DNA of 34,193 nt from an uncultured Acidobacteriia bacterium (GTDB taxonomy: Bacteria > Acidobacteriota > Terriglobia > Bryobacterales > Bryobacteraceae): assembly GCA_903923395.1 (NCBI GenBank), contig CAIXXM010000131.1, positions 1-34,193 of the forward strand. The letters are read 5' to 3'. A model generated the notes under the pieces. It was not told the origin of the DNA. It ran no database searches and worked only from the letters and a program-made list of their open reading frames with translations. The translations under genes were made by a program, and so were the position numbers. Position 1 is the first letter of the stretch. The number at the start of each line of letters is the position of its first letter. Of this stretch, positions 14,938 through 22,875 are shown one piece after another.

Positions 14938-15396
14938 CTATTTGATCTTCGCCGCGAATTGGCGCGCCACGGTGTCGGCCTCGTCCTTCGGCAACCCGGC
15001 TACTCCCGCCAGAAACTGCAACTTGGCGAAGGTATAGAAGGGCGCTCCCTTGTAAGTGCCCGCATAGCCTCCCATGTGGGCAATATACTCGGGGTTTTCA
15101 ATCAGGCTCTTGGCTGTCAGCAGCAACAGGGCGGCGTCTTGATTGCCATCTGTTCGAATGACGAACAGCTGGTACTTCTTCCCCTTGCTCTCGTACTCCG
15201 CGAAGGTGCCTCCCGGGAGCTTGGCTTCGCCCAGCACGTGATCCTGCACCACGCGCACGGAAACCTGGTCGGTGGCGGGCAGCAGCAGGGTGTCATTGCG
15301 CACTTCCTTCACCGGGGTTTTCTCCACCGGTTTGGGTGAGTCACAGGCGATCAAGAGCAGGGCGAGAAGGGCAGGAAGAAATCGCATCCCCGCCAT
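14938..15396 (-). CDS. Predicted lipoprotein of unknown function
   Basis: 152 residues with a lipobox: hydrophobic stretch FLPALLALLLIAC, Cys at residue 18 followed by Asp (CDS), consistent with signal peptidase II processing; an Asp at +2 would suggest inner-membrane retention by analogy with E. coli. The mature part contains an alpha/beta segment (VVQDHVLGEAKLPGGTFAEY, then KKYQLFVIRT), then GGYAGTYKGAPFYTFAKLQF, with no catalytic motif I can name. A second Met at residue 4 is an equally good start. It lies 9 nt after the DinB gene and 11 nt before phhA in the same direction, so it is probably co-transcribed with them. Confidence 0.75.
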   Translation of the reverse strand: MAGMRFLPALLALLLIACDSPKPVEKTPVKEVRNDTLLLPATDQVSVRVVQDHVLGEAKLPGGTFAEYESKGKKYQLFVIRTDGNQDAALLLLTAKSLIENPEYIAHMGGYAGTYKGAPFYTFAKLQFLAGVAGLPKDEADTVARQFAAKIK

Positions 15397-15405
15397 GATA
15401 CCGCC

Positions 15406-15891
15406 TTACTTGGCAGCCGGATATGGCGTTACAGTTTCCCGTTCCAGAATATGGTCCAGATGGTGCTGCATGTGGAGCATGTAGTCCTCAATCAGCCAGG
15501 CCAGAGTCACCGGCTCATTCGCGCCCACATAGCAAAGCGCTGCCATGCGTTCCGCGGGGAGTCGCGAAATGAGATGTTCCAGCAGCAGGTTGTAAGAGCA
15601 CCAGAACGTCACCAGGTCATCCCACGGCAACTCTGTGTAGCCGTGCAGATCCACCCAGGCATTCTGCTGGTAAGTGTGACCGCGATACTCGCCCGGACCA
15701 ATGCCAGCCAGCACGAAGCGGTGATGATTGTTCGCCGCGGAATCGATCAAGTGGCCGAGTTCCTGCTTCTTGCTCCAGGCACCTTCGCGTTCAGGGAACT
15801 CTTCGGCTGCTTCTTCGGGCACCGCGTCGAGTTCATCCACATGGGACTCGACCATAGTGCGCAGTTTTTCTGCGAGGTCTTGCGGTGTCAT
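15406..15891 (-). CDS. DinB-family protein
   Basis: 161 residues. The first conserved helix end is WSKKQELGHLIDSAANNHHR, containing the first His ligand. The closing helix is YMLHMQHHLDHIL, supplying the second and third His. This DinB_2 pattern is shared with thiol-transferase-like and uncharacterised proteins. It overlaps the upstream alpha/beta hydrolase gene by 4 nt, so translation is coupled, and the lipoprotein gene follows at 9 nt. Function unknown; no signal peptide, so it is cytoplasmic. Confidence 0.9.
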   Translation of the reverse strand: MTPQDLAEKLRTMVESHVDELDAVPEEAAEEFPEREGAWSKKQELGHLIDSAANNHHRFVLAGIGPGEYRGHTYQQNAWVDLHGYTELPWDDLVTFWCSYNLLLEHLISRLPAERMAALCYVGANEPVTLAWLIEDYMLHMQHHLDHILERETVTPYPAAK

Positions 15892-16676
15892 AAAAGTCGG
15901 TTACTCAGAATATAGCGAACAATGGGGGCCGGGTCCTCTAACGAATGCGGATGATGGCCTATTCCCGGTTTGGAGATGAGTTCTACGTGGCCACCAAGAG
16001 CCGTATAACGTTCGATGAGTACCGTGGTGTTTTCCGCGACTGGCACCACATCATCGGCATCCCCCACCACGTGGATGATCGGAATCTTCGCTTTCGCGAT
16101 GGGCGCGAGAATGTCGATGGGGTTGCCTTTCCACGCCAGCGCCTGTTCCTCGGTAAAGCCGAAAACCTTCTGGAAGAGCTGCCAATCGCGCGGGCTACCC
16201 TTGCTTTTCCCTTTGCCGCCCGGCCAGCTCTTGATGTCGCAAACCGGAGCGTCGCCGTAGATCATGCCGACGGTTTCCGGATGCTTCGCGGCCCACTGAT
16301 ACACGTAGAGGCCGCCGCGGCTCATGCCCAGCAGGACGGGCTTCTTCGAGAGTCCGTATTCCGATGTCAACGTCTTGTAGAGGTTTTCCCAGCGGTCCAT
16401 GGTGTCAGGACTGCCAAACGTATCCGGACATTTGAGGTAAACCACGTGCCAGCCCTGCGCGAGCAAAGCGTCATCGACGGTGGCAAAGGCACCGAAGAAT
16501 TCGCCGCGCCAGAGCCAGGGTTTGCCCGGCGCTTCTTTGGCAGGCACGACTACCGTGGCGGTGCGGCCGTCGAAGTCAAAGTCATACTTCGTGAAACCGT
16601 GCCACTGCGAGGCGGTGCCGGGGAATGCGCTGGCTGCTGTGACCGATACAGCCAGCAAAGTAAGTGTCTTCCACAT
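15888..16676 (-). CDS. Secreted alpha/beta hydrolase
   Basis: 262 residues with a signal peptide (MWKTLTLLAVSVTAASAFP). The nucleophile elbow is GMSRGG (Ser119), the acid is likely in VVGDADDVVP (about residues 206-209), and the catalytic His in GIGHHPHSL (241 or 242). The overall pattern (WRGEFFGAFATVDDALLAQG, then YVYQWAAKHPE) resembles secreted esterase/lipase-like hydrolases such as sialate-O-acetylesterase neighbours or prolyl-oligopeptidase-like alpha/beta folds. The substrate is unknown. It sits 4 nt downstream of the M23 peptidase gene and overlaps the DinB gene by 4 nt. Confidence 0.88.
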   Translation of the reverse strand: MWKTLTLLAVSVTAASAFPGTASQWHGFTKYDFDFDGRTATVVVPAKEAPGKPWLWRGEFFGAFATVDDALLAQGWHVVYLKCPDTFGSPDTMDRWENLYKTLTSEYGLSKKPVLLGMSRGGLYVYQWAAKHPETVGMIYGDAPVCDIKSWPGGKGKSKGSPRDWQLFQKVFGFTEEQALAWKGNPIDILAPIAKAKIPIIHVVGDADDVVPVAENTTVLIERYTALGGHVELISKPGIGHHPHSLEDPAPIVRYILSNRLL

Positions 16677-16680
16677 CGGG

Positions 16681-18063
16681 TTACCTCCGGCGCTTCTTCA
16701 TCTTCTTCGCGGGGCGGGACTTCACGGGTTCAGGTGCGGGAGCACCAGCCACGGGGGCATCGCCGTTGATCTTGCTCAGGATCCGGTCATGGATCCAATG
16801 CGCATCCCACCACTCAACGGCATTCACTTGCATGCCATCGATCTGCATGGTGAAGTGCAGGTGGTCGCCGCCCGCGAGTCCTGTGGAGCCGGTCTTGCCG
16901 ATGGTCTGACCTTTCTTGACCATGTCGCCCTTCTTGACCAGGAACTCACTGAGGTGGCCATAGATGGTTTGGAGCCCAAAGCCATGGTCCAGAACGATGC
17001 AATTGCCATAGATCCCCAGCGGTTCGGCGAAGAGAACCTTGCCGTCATTCGCCGCGGGGATGGGCGAGTGCGATAACTTTGCCAGATCGAAGCCGAGGTG
17101 CGTTTGTTCATCCACCTTCTTGCCTTGCCAGGTGTAAATACGGTCATCGGCAAAGCGGGATTCCACGGTGGAATCGACCATCGGCAGGAACGCGCCATCC
17201 CAAAGGAATTTTTGTTCAGTCTGGAAGCGAAGATCGGCGAGGGTCTGGTTATTCTGCTTCCGCATCTCGCTGTTGATTTTGACGAAGCGCTCCACCAGCG
17301 TGCCGGGGATCTTATTTTCCGGATCGATCTGGTTCACAATGCGTTCAAGCCCCATATCTTCCAGCTTGATGGTGCTGGTGCGGAACTTCTTCGGGAAGAC
17401 CTTGAACCAGAAACCGGCCTTGGCGATGGCACCGGAGGGATTGGTGGCGTAGGCCGTCATCGGGGTATCCACCGGGGTGTTCCAGAACATCGCAAACAGG
17501 CTGAAGTACTGGCCGGGATGATTCGGCAGCGGGAAGCTGGTGAACTTGCGGTCACCCACCATCACACCGGCTTCAGTCCAGGCACCGCCAGGCGTGAAGG
17601 TGACCATCTCCGCGCCACCCTGATTGATGTAATGTTGCGCGCCATCGGCACTAATGCGTGGCGGTGCGGTAAAGACTTCGGCATCGAAGCTTGTGGTGGC
17701 GGTCTTCGCGCGGAAGTCATTTGAAACCGCCGTGATGGTGACGTGGATCTTGCCGTCATGCAGGGCGGGCATCGGCTTCCGGCCGATGTTCACCGTATAA
17801 TCCTTCGGCGCAACGTTTTTTTCCGGACGCCAGCGGTGCGCGGGCACCTCGCTGGCAACATTGACCACCGTCTTATCCTGCTCCACGGTGACCGTGAGTT
17901 TGCGCACGCCATGAGGATTTACCTCATGAATGACAACAGGAGTTTCAAAGCCGACATACTTCACGGCGGGAGACACAGTAAGTTGTGTATCTGTAGCGGT
18001 GACGTAGTAATACACTGGCGCACCTGCCGCCAGCAGCACGAGTATCACAAGAATGTATTTCAC
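16681..18063 (-). CDS. Membrane-anchored M23-family metallopeptidase (LytM-type)
   Basis: 460 residues, starting with GTG directly after the stop codon of the S9 peptidase gene. Residues 4-21 form an N-terminal hydrophobic anchor or uncleaved signal. A large beta-rich region (about 30-310) without a recognised name precedes the C-terminal LytM domain. The domain has the zinc ligands in HLGFD (H322, D326) and GGDHLHF (H401, H403) and the core DHGFGLQTIYGHLSEF. All catalytic residues are present, so it is probably an active peptidoglycan endopeptidase in the cell envelope. The C-terminus is a basic tail (KSRPAKKMKKRRR). Its exact coupling to the S9 peptidase gene suggests joint expression. Confidence 0.92.
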   Translation of the reverse strand: MKYILVILVLLAAGAPVYYYVTATDTQLTVSPAVKYVGFETPVVIHEVNPHGVRKLTVTVEQDKTVVNVASEVPAHRWRPEKNVAPKDYTVNIGRKPMPALHDGKIHVTITAVSNDFRAKTATTSFDAEVFTAPPRISADGAQHYINQGGAEMVTFTPGGAWTEAGVMVGDRKFTSFPLPNHPGQYFSLFAMFWNTPVDTPMTAYATNPSGAIAKAGFWFKVFPKKFRTSTIKLEDMGLERIVNQIDPENKIPGTLVERFVKINSEMRKQNNQTLADLRFQTEQKFLWDGAFLPMVDSTVESRFADDRIYTWQGKKVDEQTHLGFDLAKLSHSPIPAANDGKVLFAEPLGIYGNCIVLDHGFGLQTIYGHLSEFLVKKGDMVKKGQTIGKTGSTGLAGGDHLHFTMQIDGMQVNAVEWWDAHWIHDRILSKINGDAPVAGAPAPEPVKSRPAKKMKKRRR

Positions 18064-20088
18064 TTATTTCGTCCAGCGGTTGACCCACTCCAGAAAAGTC
18101 TTGTACCAAAGCAGGCTGTTCTGAGGCTTCAATACCCAGTGTCCTTCATCGGGATAGATCAACAGTTCCGCGGGCACCTTCTGCAGCTTTAACGCCGTGA
18201 ACAGTTGCAGACCCTGGGAGTAGGGGATGCGGAAGTCGAGCTCGCCATGGATGACCAGCGTGGGAGTCTTGAACTCATTCGCGAACAGACTGGGCGACCA
18301 TTTCTGATAGACCTCAGGCGTTTTCCATGGCATGCCGCCGAATTCCTGGATGGGGAACCATAACTCTTCGGTTGCTTCCGCCTCACTGCGCAGGTCATAG
18401 ACACCGGCATGGGAAATCAGGCAGCGGAAACGGTCTGTGTGGCCGAGAATCCAGTTGATCATGTAACCGCCGTAAGATCCACCAGCGGCGGCCATGCGGG
18501 CGCGGTCCACATAGGGCAGTTTTGCGACGGCATCAGTAACGGCCATGATGTCTTCGTAAGCCTTGCCGCCCCAATCCAGCGCGATTTCATCGGTAAAGCG
18601 CTGGCCGTAGCCAATACTGCCGCGCGGGTTGGGCATCACCACGACATAACCCGCGGCCGCGAAGACCTGCGCATTCCAGCGGTACGTCCAGCTTTCGCCC
18701 CATTCGCCCTGCGGACCACCGTGGATCAGCAGCAGCACGGGGTATTGCTTCGTCGCGTCGAAATCCAGCGGCTTCACGATGAAGCTTTGAATCTGCGCTT
18801 CTTCCGCGCCTTTGGTCCAGATTTCTTCGAGCGGGGTGAGCTTGTATTGGGAGAGAAGTTCGTCGTTCAGCTTGGTCAACGGGATGGCCGCGCCGCCGGC
18901 GGAGTTGGCTTTGCAGATCTCGACCGGGCTCGAACCGCTCTGGCGCGTGAATACCAGGGTCTTGCCATCGGCGCTGAACTGCATGTCATCCACCATGTTG
19001 CTGCCGGTTACGGCAACGCGGGCACCGCCCCCGGTGAACGGGATGAACTGAATCGCCTGCCGGCCGCGGTCAACGGCGGTGAAGAACAGGCGCTTGGAAT
19101 CAGGCGTCCAGACAAAGCTGTTGATGGAGCGGTCAATGGCATCGGTGGGGCTCGAAAGCTTACCGGTGGCGCGTTCGAGCACCATGATTCTCCAGCGGTC
19201 GGATTCATAACCTGGCTTCTGTTGTGAGCGGTAGGAAAGATAGCGGCCATCGGGCGAATATTGCGGGGAACTGTCCGCACCGGGGTTGGAGGTCACCTTC
19301 TGTGGCGTGCCTCCCGCGAGAGGAACCACATAGAGATCACTATTAGTGCTGGTGGCCTGCACCTCATCGGGATTCAGCGTGAAGCAGACTTCGTTGCTGT
19401 CTGGAGAAATGGCGTAATCATCCGGGCCGCCGAGTGAGAACGGAGGCACGTCATGATCCCAGGTGATGGTTGTCGGCGAAAGATCCACCACTTTGCCATC
19501 TTCCAGATTCATGGAGAGCAGATGGCTGCGGGTCTTGCCCTGCCAGGCAGTCCAATGGCGGTAAAGCAGCGTGGTGTAAACGCGTGCCTTGACCTTGCTC
19601 GAGGATTCTTCCGCCTCATGTTTCGCATTGCAGGCATCATCGGCACCGCAATCGGGATAAACGTCGCTCGTAAAGATCAGGAACTTGCCGTTGGGGGCGA
19701 CCAAGTGGCCGGAAGCGCCGGAGACCAGTTTGGTGATCTGCTTCGGGCTGCTGCCATCGGGATCCATGGTCCAAATCTGCGGCGTGCCGCTCTTGGTGGA
19801 GGTGTAGTAAATCAGCTTGCCATCGGGTGACCAGCGCGGACGGTCGGCGGCCTCAGCCAGCTTCTTCGGGGTGCCGCCATCGACGGGTACAGTCCAAACG
19901 CTGCTGATCTTTTTGTTGTTGGCGACATCCGGCGTGGAAACCGAGAAGGCAACGGTCTTGCCGTCCGGCGAGAGTTGTGGATCTCCCAGCCGTTGGATCT
20001 TCATGAGGGCATCCGCATCGAACGGCTTCCGTTGAGCGAACAGCAAACAGGGGGAAAGAGCGAGGACCAGCCACGCGGCAATGCGCAT
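18064..20088 (-). CDS. Secreted S9-family peptidase (prolyl oligopeptidase / acylaminoacyl-peptidase type)
   Basis: 674 residues with a signal peptide (MRIAAWLVLALSPCLLFAQ). The N-terminal half is a beta-propeller of TolB/WD40-like blades with repeated SPDGK motifs (for example LSPDGKTVAFSV and YSPDGRYLSYRS). The C-terminal alpha/beta-hydrolase domain carries the triad: Ser538 in GGSYGGYMINW, Asp618 in HGELDFRIP and His650 in DEGHWV. Such enzymes cut short peptides, often as dipeptidyl or acylaminoacyl peptidases, in the periplasm. It is the first gene of a six-gene run; the 44 nt before it separate it from the end of the Kdp genes, so it may partly depend on read-through from there. Confidence 0.94.
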   Translation of the reverse strand: MRIAAWLVLALSPCLLFAQRKPFDADALMKIQRLGDPQLSPDGKTVAFSVSTPDVANNKKISSVWTVPVDGGTPKKLAEAADRPRWSPDGKLIYYTSTKSGTPQIWTMDPDGSSPKQITKLVSGASGHLVAPNGKFLIFTSDVYPDCGADDACNAKHEAEESSSKVKARVYTTLLYRHWTAWQGKTRSHLLSMNLEDGKVVDLSPTTITWDHDVPPFSLGGPDDYAISPDSNEVCFTLNPDEVQATSTNSDLYVVPLAGGTPQKVTSNPGADSSPQYSPDGRYLSYRSQQKPGYESDRWRIMVLERATGKLSSPTDAIDRSINSFVWTPDSKRLFFTAVDRGRQAIQFIPFTGGGARVAVTGSNMVDDMQFSADGKTLVFTRQSGSSPVEICKANSAGGAAIPLTKLNDELLSQYKLTPLEEIWTKGAEEAQIQSFIVKPLDFDATKQYPVLLLIHGGPQGEWGESWTYRWNAQVFAAAGYVVVMPNPRGSIGYGQRFTDEIALDWGGKAYEDIMAVTDAVAKLPYVDRARMAAAGGSYGGYMINWILGHTDRFRCLISHAGVYDLRSEAEATEELWFPIQEFGGMPWKTPEVYQKWSPSLFANEFKTPTLVIHGELDFRIPYSQGLQLFTALKLQKVPAELLIYPDEGHWVLKPQNSLLWYKTFLEWVNRWTK

Positions 20089-20132
20089 AGCCGTTATTAT
20101 CTCTCTTCGAGGGACCGTGCGCTATCAACGGA

Positions 20133-21200
20133 TCACTGCCGCCCGCGCGGTGAAACAATTGTGACCTGTCTATCCCGAACCTGATTGACCAGATCTGAAA
20201 TTCCCACAGTGCCGCGGGCGACGAAGATCTGTGTGATGCCACGGTCCCTCGCATAGCCCGCGATGGCCTTCGTCGGATTCTCTCCGGCCAGCATTTGCGG
20301 ATTGATGCGGAGATTCCGGCAGAAGTTGAACGCGCTCTCGACCGCGGAACGTTGTTCCAGCGGGAGTTCGGTGAGGGTTCCATCCTTGGTGACAAAGACG
20401 GCGTCACAGGTAGAGTTGAGATAGTCTGCCACACGGTGGCCGCGCCGGATCAGCATCGCGGTGGTGGGGTTCAAGGTGAGCCAGAGGAGAATGCGCTCGC
20501 TCGATTTCAGCGTGGATTTCGGGCGGAATTCGATGCGGTCTTCGAGATTGTGCGCCGTTTGCCGCAGGGCCAACTCGCGCAATGCCGTGAGGTTCTGCTC
20601 GGTGAAAAAGTTTTCGAGCGCGCGGAGGGCTTTTTCGGGTGGATAAACGACGCCGCGTTCCAGCCTGTGCTGCAAGGCGCGCGGGGTGACGTCCACCATG
20701 ACGACGTCGCTGGCTTCTTTGACGACCCAGTCCGGCACCGTTTCCCGGACACGCACGCCGGTCACGTTCCAGACCTCATCATTGAGGCTTTCGATGTGCT
20801 GGACGTTGAGGCTGGTCAACACATCAATGCCAGCGTTGAGGATGGCGTCCACATCCTGCCAGCGCTTGGCGTACTCGGAGCCGGGAACATTGGTGTGCGC
20901 GAACTCATCGACGACGGCGACCTGGGGATGGCGCGCAATCACGGCCGCGGTGTCCATGTCCTCGAACCTGGCACCGCGGTGGTCCACAATCCGGCGGGGC
21001 ACCATTTCGATGCCCGCAGTCTGCGCGATGGTGTCTTTCCGTCCGTGCGGTTCGAAGTAGGCGATGACGACGTCCTGGCCGTCGCGCTTCAGGCGCTGGG
21101 CTTCGCAGAGCATCTGATAGGTTTTGCCGACACCCGCCGCGTACCCGAGAAAGACTTTCAACCGCCCGCGCTTTTGCAACGGTTTACGCCCGCTGTCCAT
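20133..21200 (-). CDS. Stand-alone KdpD N-terminal sensor (KdpD plus Usp domains), copy 2
   Basis: 355 residues from ATG 21200; the frame stays open to 21239, but that start would overlap the upstream gene further. It is the cytoplasmic N-terminal half of KdpD only: Walker A-like GYAAGVGKTYQML at residues 19-31, VVDEFAHTNVPGSEYAKRWQ (Walker B and the conserved DExAH), then DVLTSLNVQHIESLND, and from about residue 230 a Usp-like domain (SERILLWLTLNPTTAMLIRR and later GITQIFVARGTVG). No transmembrane segments and no kinase core. In KdpD this part binds ATP and tunes the response to K+, c-di-AMP or osmotic state. It overlaps the preceding paralogue by 17 nt and ends the Kdp gene run. It lacks the short N-terminal PDPEELL segment found in copy 1. 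Confidence 0.88.
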   Translation of the reverse strand: MDSGRKPLQKRGRLKVFLGYAAGVGKTYQMLCEAQRLKRDGQDVVIAYFEPHGRKDTIAQTAGIEMVPRRIVDHRGARFEDMDTAAVIARHPQVAVVDEFAHTNVPGSEYAKRWQDVDAILNAGIDVLTSLNVQHIESLNDEVWNVTGVRVRETVPDWVVKEASDVVMVDVTPRALQHRLERGVVYPPEKALRALENFFTEQNLTALRELALRQTAHNLEDRIEFRPKSTLKSSERILLWLTLNPTTAMLIRRGHRVADYLNSTCDAVFVTKDGTLTELPLEQRSAVESAFNFCRNLRINPQMLAGENPTKAIAGYARDRGITQIFVARGTVGISDLVNQVRDRQVTIVSPRGRQ

Positions 21201-22257
21201 GGGGGAATATTCGCACATCCATACCATCGGCAGCGGCAATCAGCCGGTCTACAGGGTTGGCGGCCCAGATCTTCCAGAACGGCTGCATGGTGTGTCCGAT
21301 AAACAACTGCGTCACCCGGTGCACCCTGGCGAAATCAATGATGGCCTGGATGGGGTCAGAGCCTTCGATCACGTGGACTTCCGAGCCGAGCTTCTGTGCG
21401 AGGTCCAGGTTGAGCTCGAGCGTCTCCTGCGCGGGCCGGCTGAGTTCGTCCTGCTTTACGTAGACCGAAAGCAACTGGCCGTGGAAGCGGGCGGCAGTTC
21501 GCGCACCACTTTCGAGCATCAGTTTCGCGCTGGAGCGGGGCGTCATACAGACCAGCACGCGTTCCTGCGTGCCCCAGCTTTGCAGAATGCCGTGGGCATC
21601 CATGTAGCGCTGCAACTGGTCTTCCACGACCTGTGCGGCGAGCAGCAGGGCGAGTTCCCGCAGGTCATTGAGTTGCTGCCGGCCCAGATTGTTGCGGTCC
21701 GGGGCAACGTCTTCAGCGGGGACATCGACGATCACGATTTCATCGGCCTTGCGGATGAATTCTTCCGGTACTGACGTTGCGGCGCGCTTGCCGGTGATTT
21801 CCTCGATGCGGTCCTGCTGGCTGGCAATGTGTTGCAGGTTGAGGGCGGAGATCACGCCAATGCCAGCGGCGATGAGTTCTTCCACATCCTGCCAGCGGTG
21901 CGGGTTGCGGCTGCCTGCCGGATTATCGCGGGCGAGTTCATCCACCAGACAGACCTGCGGCGCGCGCCGGATCACCGCTTCCACGTCGATGGAAGTGCCC
22001 AGCATCGGCACCGCTTCGAGTTCACTCACGAAGTTGGCAATGTGTTCCGCACCTTGCTTCTGCACGGACGCTATGACGACGTCCTGCCCGCGCTTCCTGC
22101 GACGGAAACCTTCGTCGAACATGCGCACCGATTTGCCGACTCGGGGCGCATAGCCGAGGAATAACTTGAGGCGGCCGCGGGCGGACTGTTCCTCCTGCAA
22201 TTCAACGCGGCGGAGAAGTTCTTCGGGATCCGGCCTGTGAAAATCCTTCGTGGGCAT
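21184..22257 (-). CDS. Stand-alone KdpD N-terminal sensor (KdpD plus Usp domains), copy 1
   Basis: 357 residues. It opens with DFHRPDPEELLRRVELQ, the usual KdpD N-terminus, then Walker A-like GYAPRVGKSVRMF at residues 35-47, in which Arg replaces the Gly of the usual PGVGKT. The DELAH motif is changed to DELAR (LVDELARDNPAGSRNPHRWQ). A Usp-like domain follows (ERVLVCMTPRSSAKLMLESG and TQLFIGHTMQPFWK). There is no membrane or kinase part. It is less canonical in the nucleotide-binding region than copy 2, suggesting altered or lost ATP turnover. It starts 21 nt after kdpC and overlaps copy 2 by 17 nt. Both copies presumably act on the separate histidine kinase encoded 5 kb upstream. Confidence 0.88.
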   Translation of the reverse strand: MPTKDFHRPDPEELLRRVELQEEQSARGRLKLFLGYAPRVGKSVRMFDEGFRRRKRGQDVVIASVQKQGAEHIANFVSELEAVPMLGTSIDVEAVIRRAPQVCLVDELARDNPAGSRNPHRWQDVEELIAAGIGVISALNLQHIASQQDRIEEITGKRAATSVPEEFIRKADEIVIVDVPAEDVAPDRNNLGRQQLNDLRELALLLAAQVVEDQLQRYMDAHGILQSWGTQERVLVCMTPRSSAKLMLESGARTAARFHGQLLSVYVKQDELSRPAQETLELNLDLAQKLGSEVHVIEGSDPIQAIIDFARVHRVTQLFIGHTMQPFWKIWAANPVDRLIAAADGMDVRIFPHGQRA

Positions 22258-22278
22258 CTTTTCTCAGCGTAAGGGCTC

Positions 22279-22863
22279 TCAACGTACGGCGGGGGCTTCT
22301 TTATCGAGCAGCAGGTTGAGTTCCAGCACGTTCACACGGGGTTCGCCCAGGACGCCGAAGGTGCGGTCTTTCGCGGCGCGCTGCAACAGGGCGAGAACCT
22401 TGTCGCGTCCGCCCGTGCGATGAGTGCCCACGCGGTAGCTTTGGGCTTGCGCATTCGCGAGGCTGATCTCAGGGTCCAGGCCGCTGCCGGAGGTCGTGAT
22501 GGCGTCGGCTGGAATGTCCCCTTTGTAATTCGGATTTTCCGCGCGCCAGGCTGCGGCGTCTTTCTTCAGACGGGACGCCAGCGCCGGGTTGAGCGGGCCG
22601 AGATTCGAAGCGCCGGAGGACGTGGCATCAAAGCCATTTGACCCCGCAGCAGAGGGGCGCGGGTGGAAGTATTCGGGTCGCGTGAAGTTCTGGGCGATCA
22701 GTTCCGAACCGATGGTCCTGCCTGCGCTTTGCACCAGACTTCCATTGGCCTGGCGGGGGAAGAGGGCTTGTGCGAAGCCGGTCACCGCGAGGGGATAGAT
22801 CAATCCGGTCAGGACGGTGAAGACCAGCGTAATCAGCAGGGCGGGCTTGAGTTCTTTCCACAT
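22279..22863 (-). CDS. kdpC: Potassium-transporting ATPase subunit KdpC
   Basis: 194 residues, normal for KdpC. There is one N-terminal membrane helix (KPALLITLVFTVLTGLIYPL), then the periplasmic domain with family marks: GSELIAQNFTRPEYFHPRPS, a NLGPLNP-type stretch, PADAITTSGSGLDPEISLAN, and a closing VNVLELNLLLD. KdpC stabilises the complex of KdpA and KdpB and raises potassium affinity. It lies 12 nt after kdpB. Confidence 0.97.
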   Translation of the reverse strand: MWKELKPALLITLVFTVLTGLIYPLAVTGFAQALFPRQANGSLVQSAGRTIGSELIAQNFTRPEYFHPRPSAAGSNGFDATSSGASNLGPLNPALASRLKKDAAAWRAENPNYKGDIPADAITTSGSGLDPEISLANAQAQSYRVGTHRTGGRDKVLALLQRAAKDRTFGVLGEPRVNVLELNLLLDKEAPAVR

Positions 22864-22875
22864 ATGTTTCCTTAT

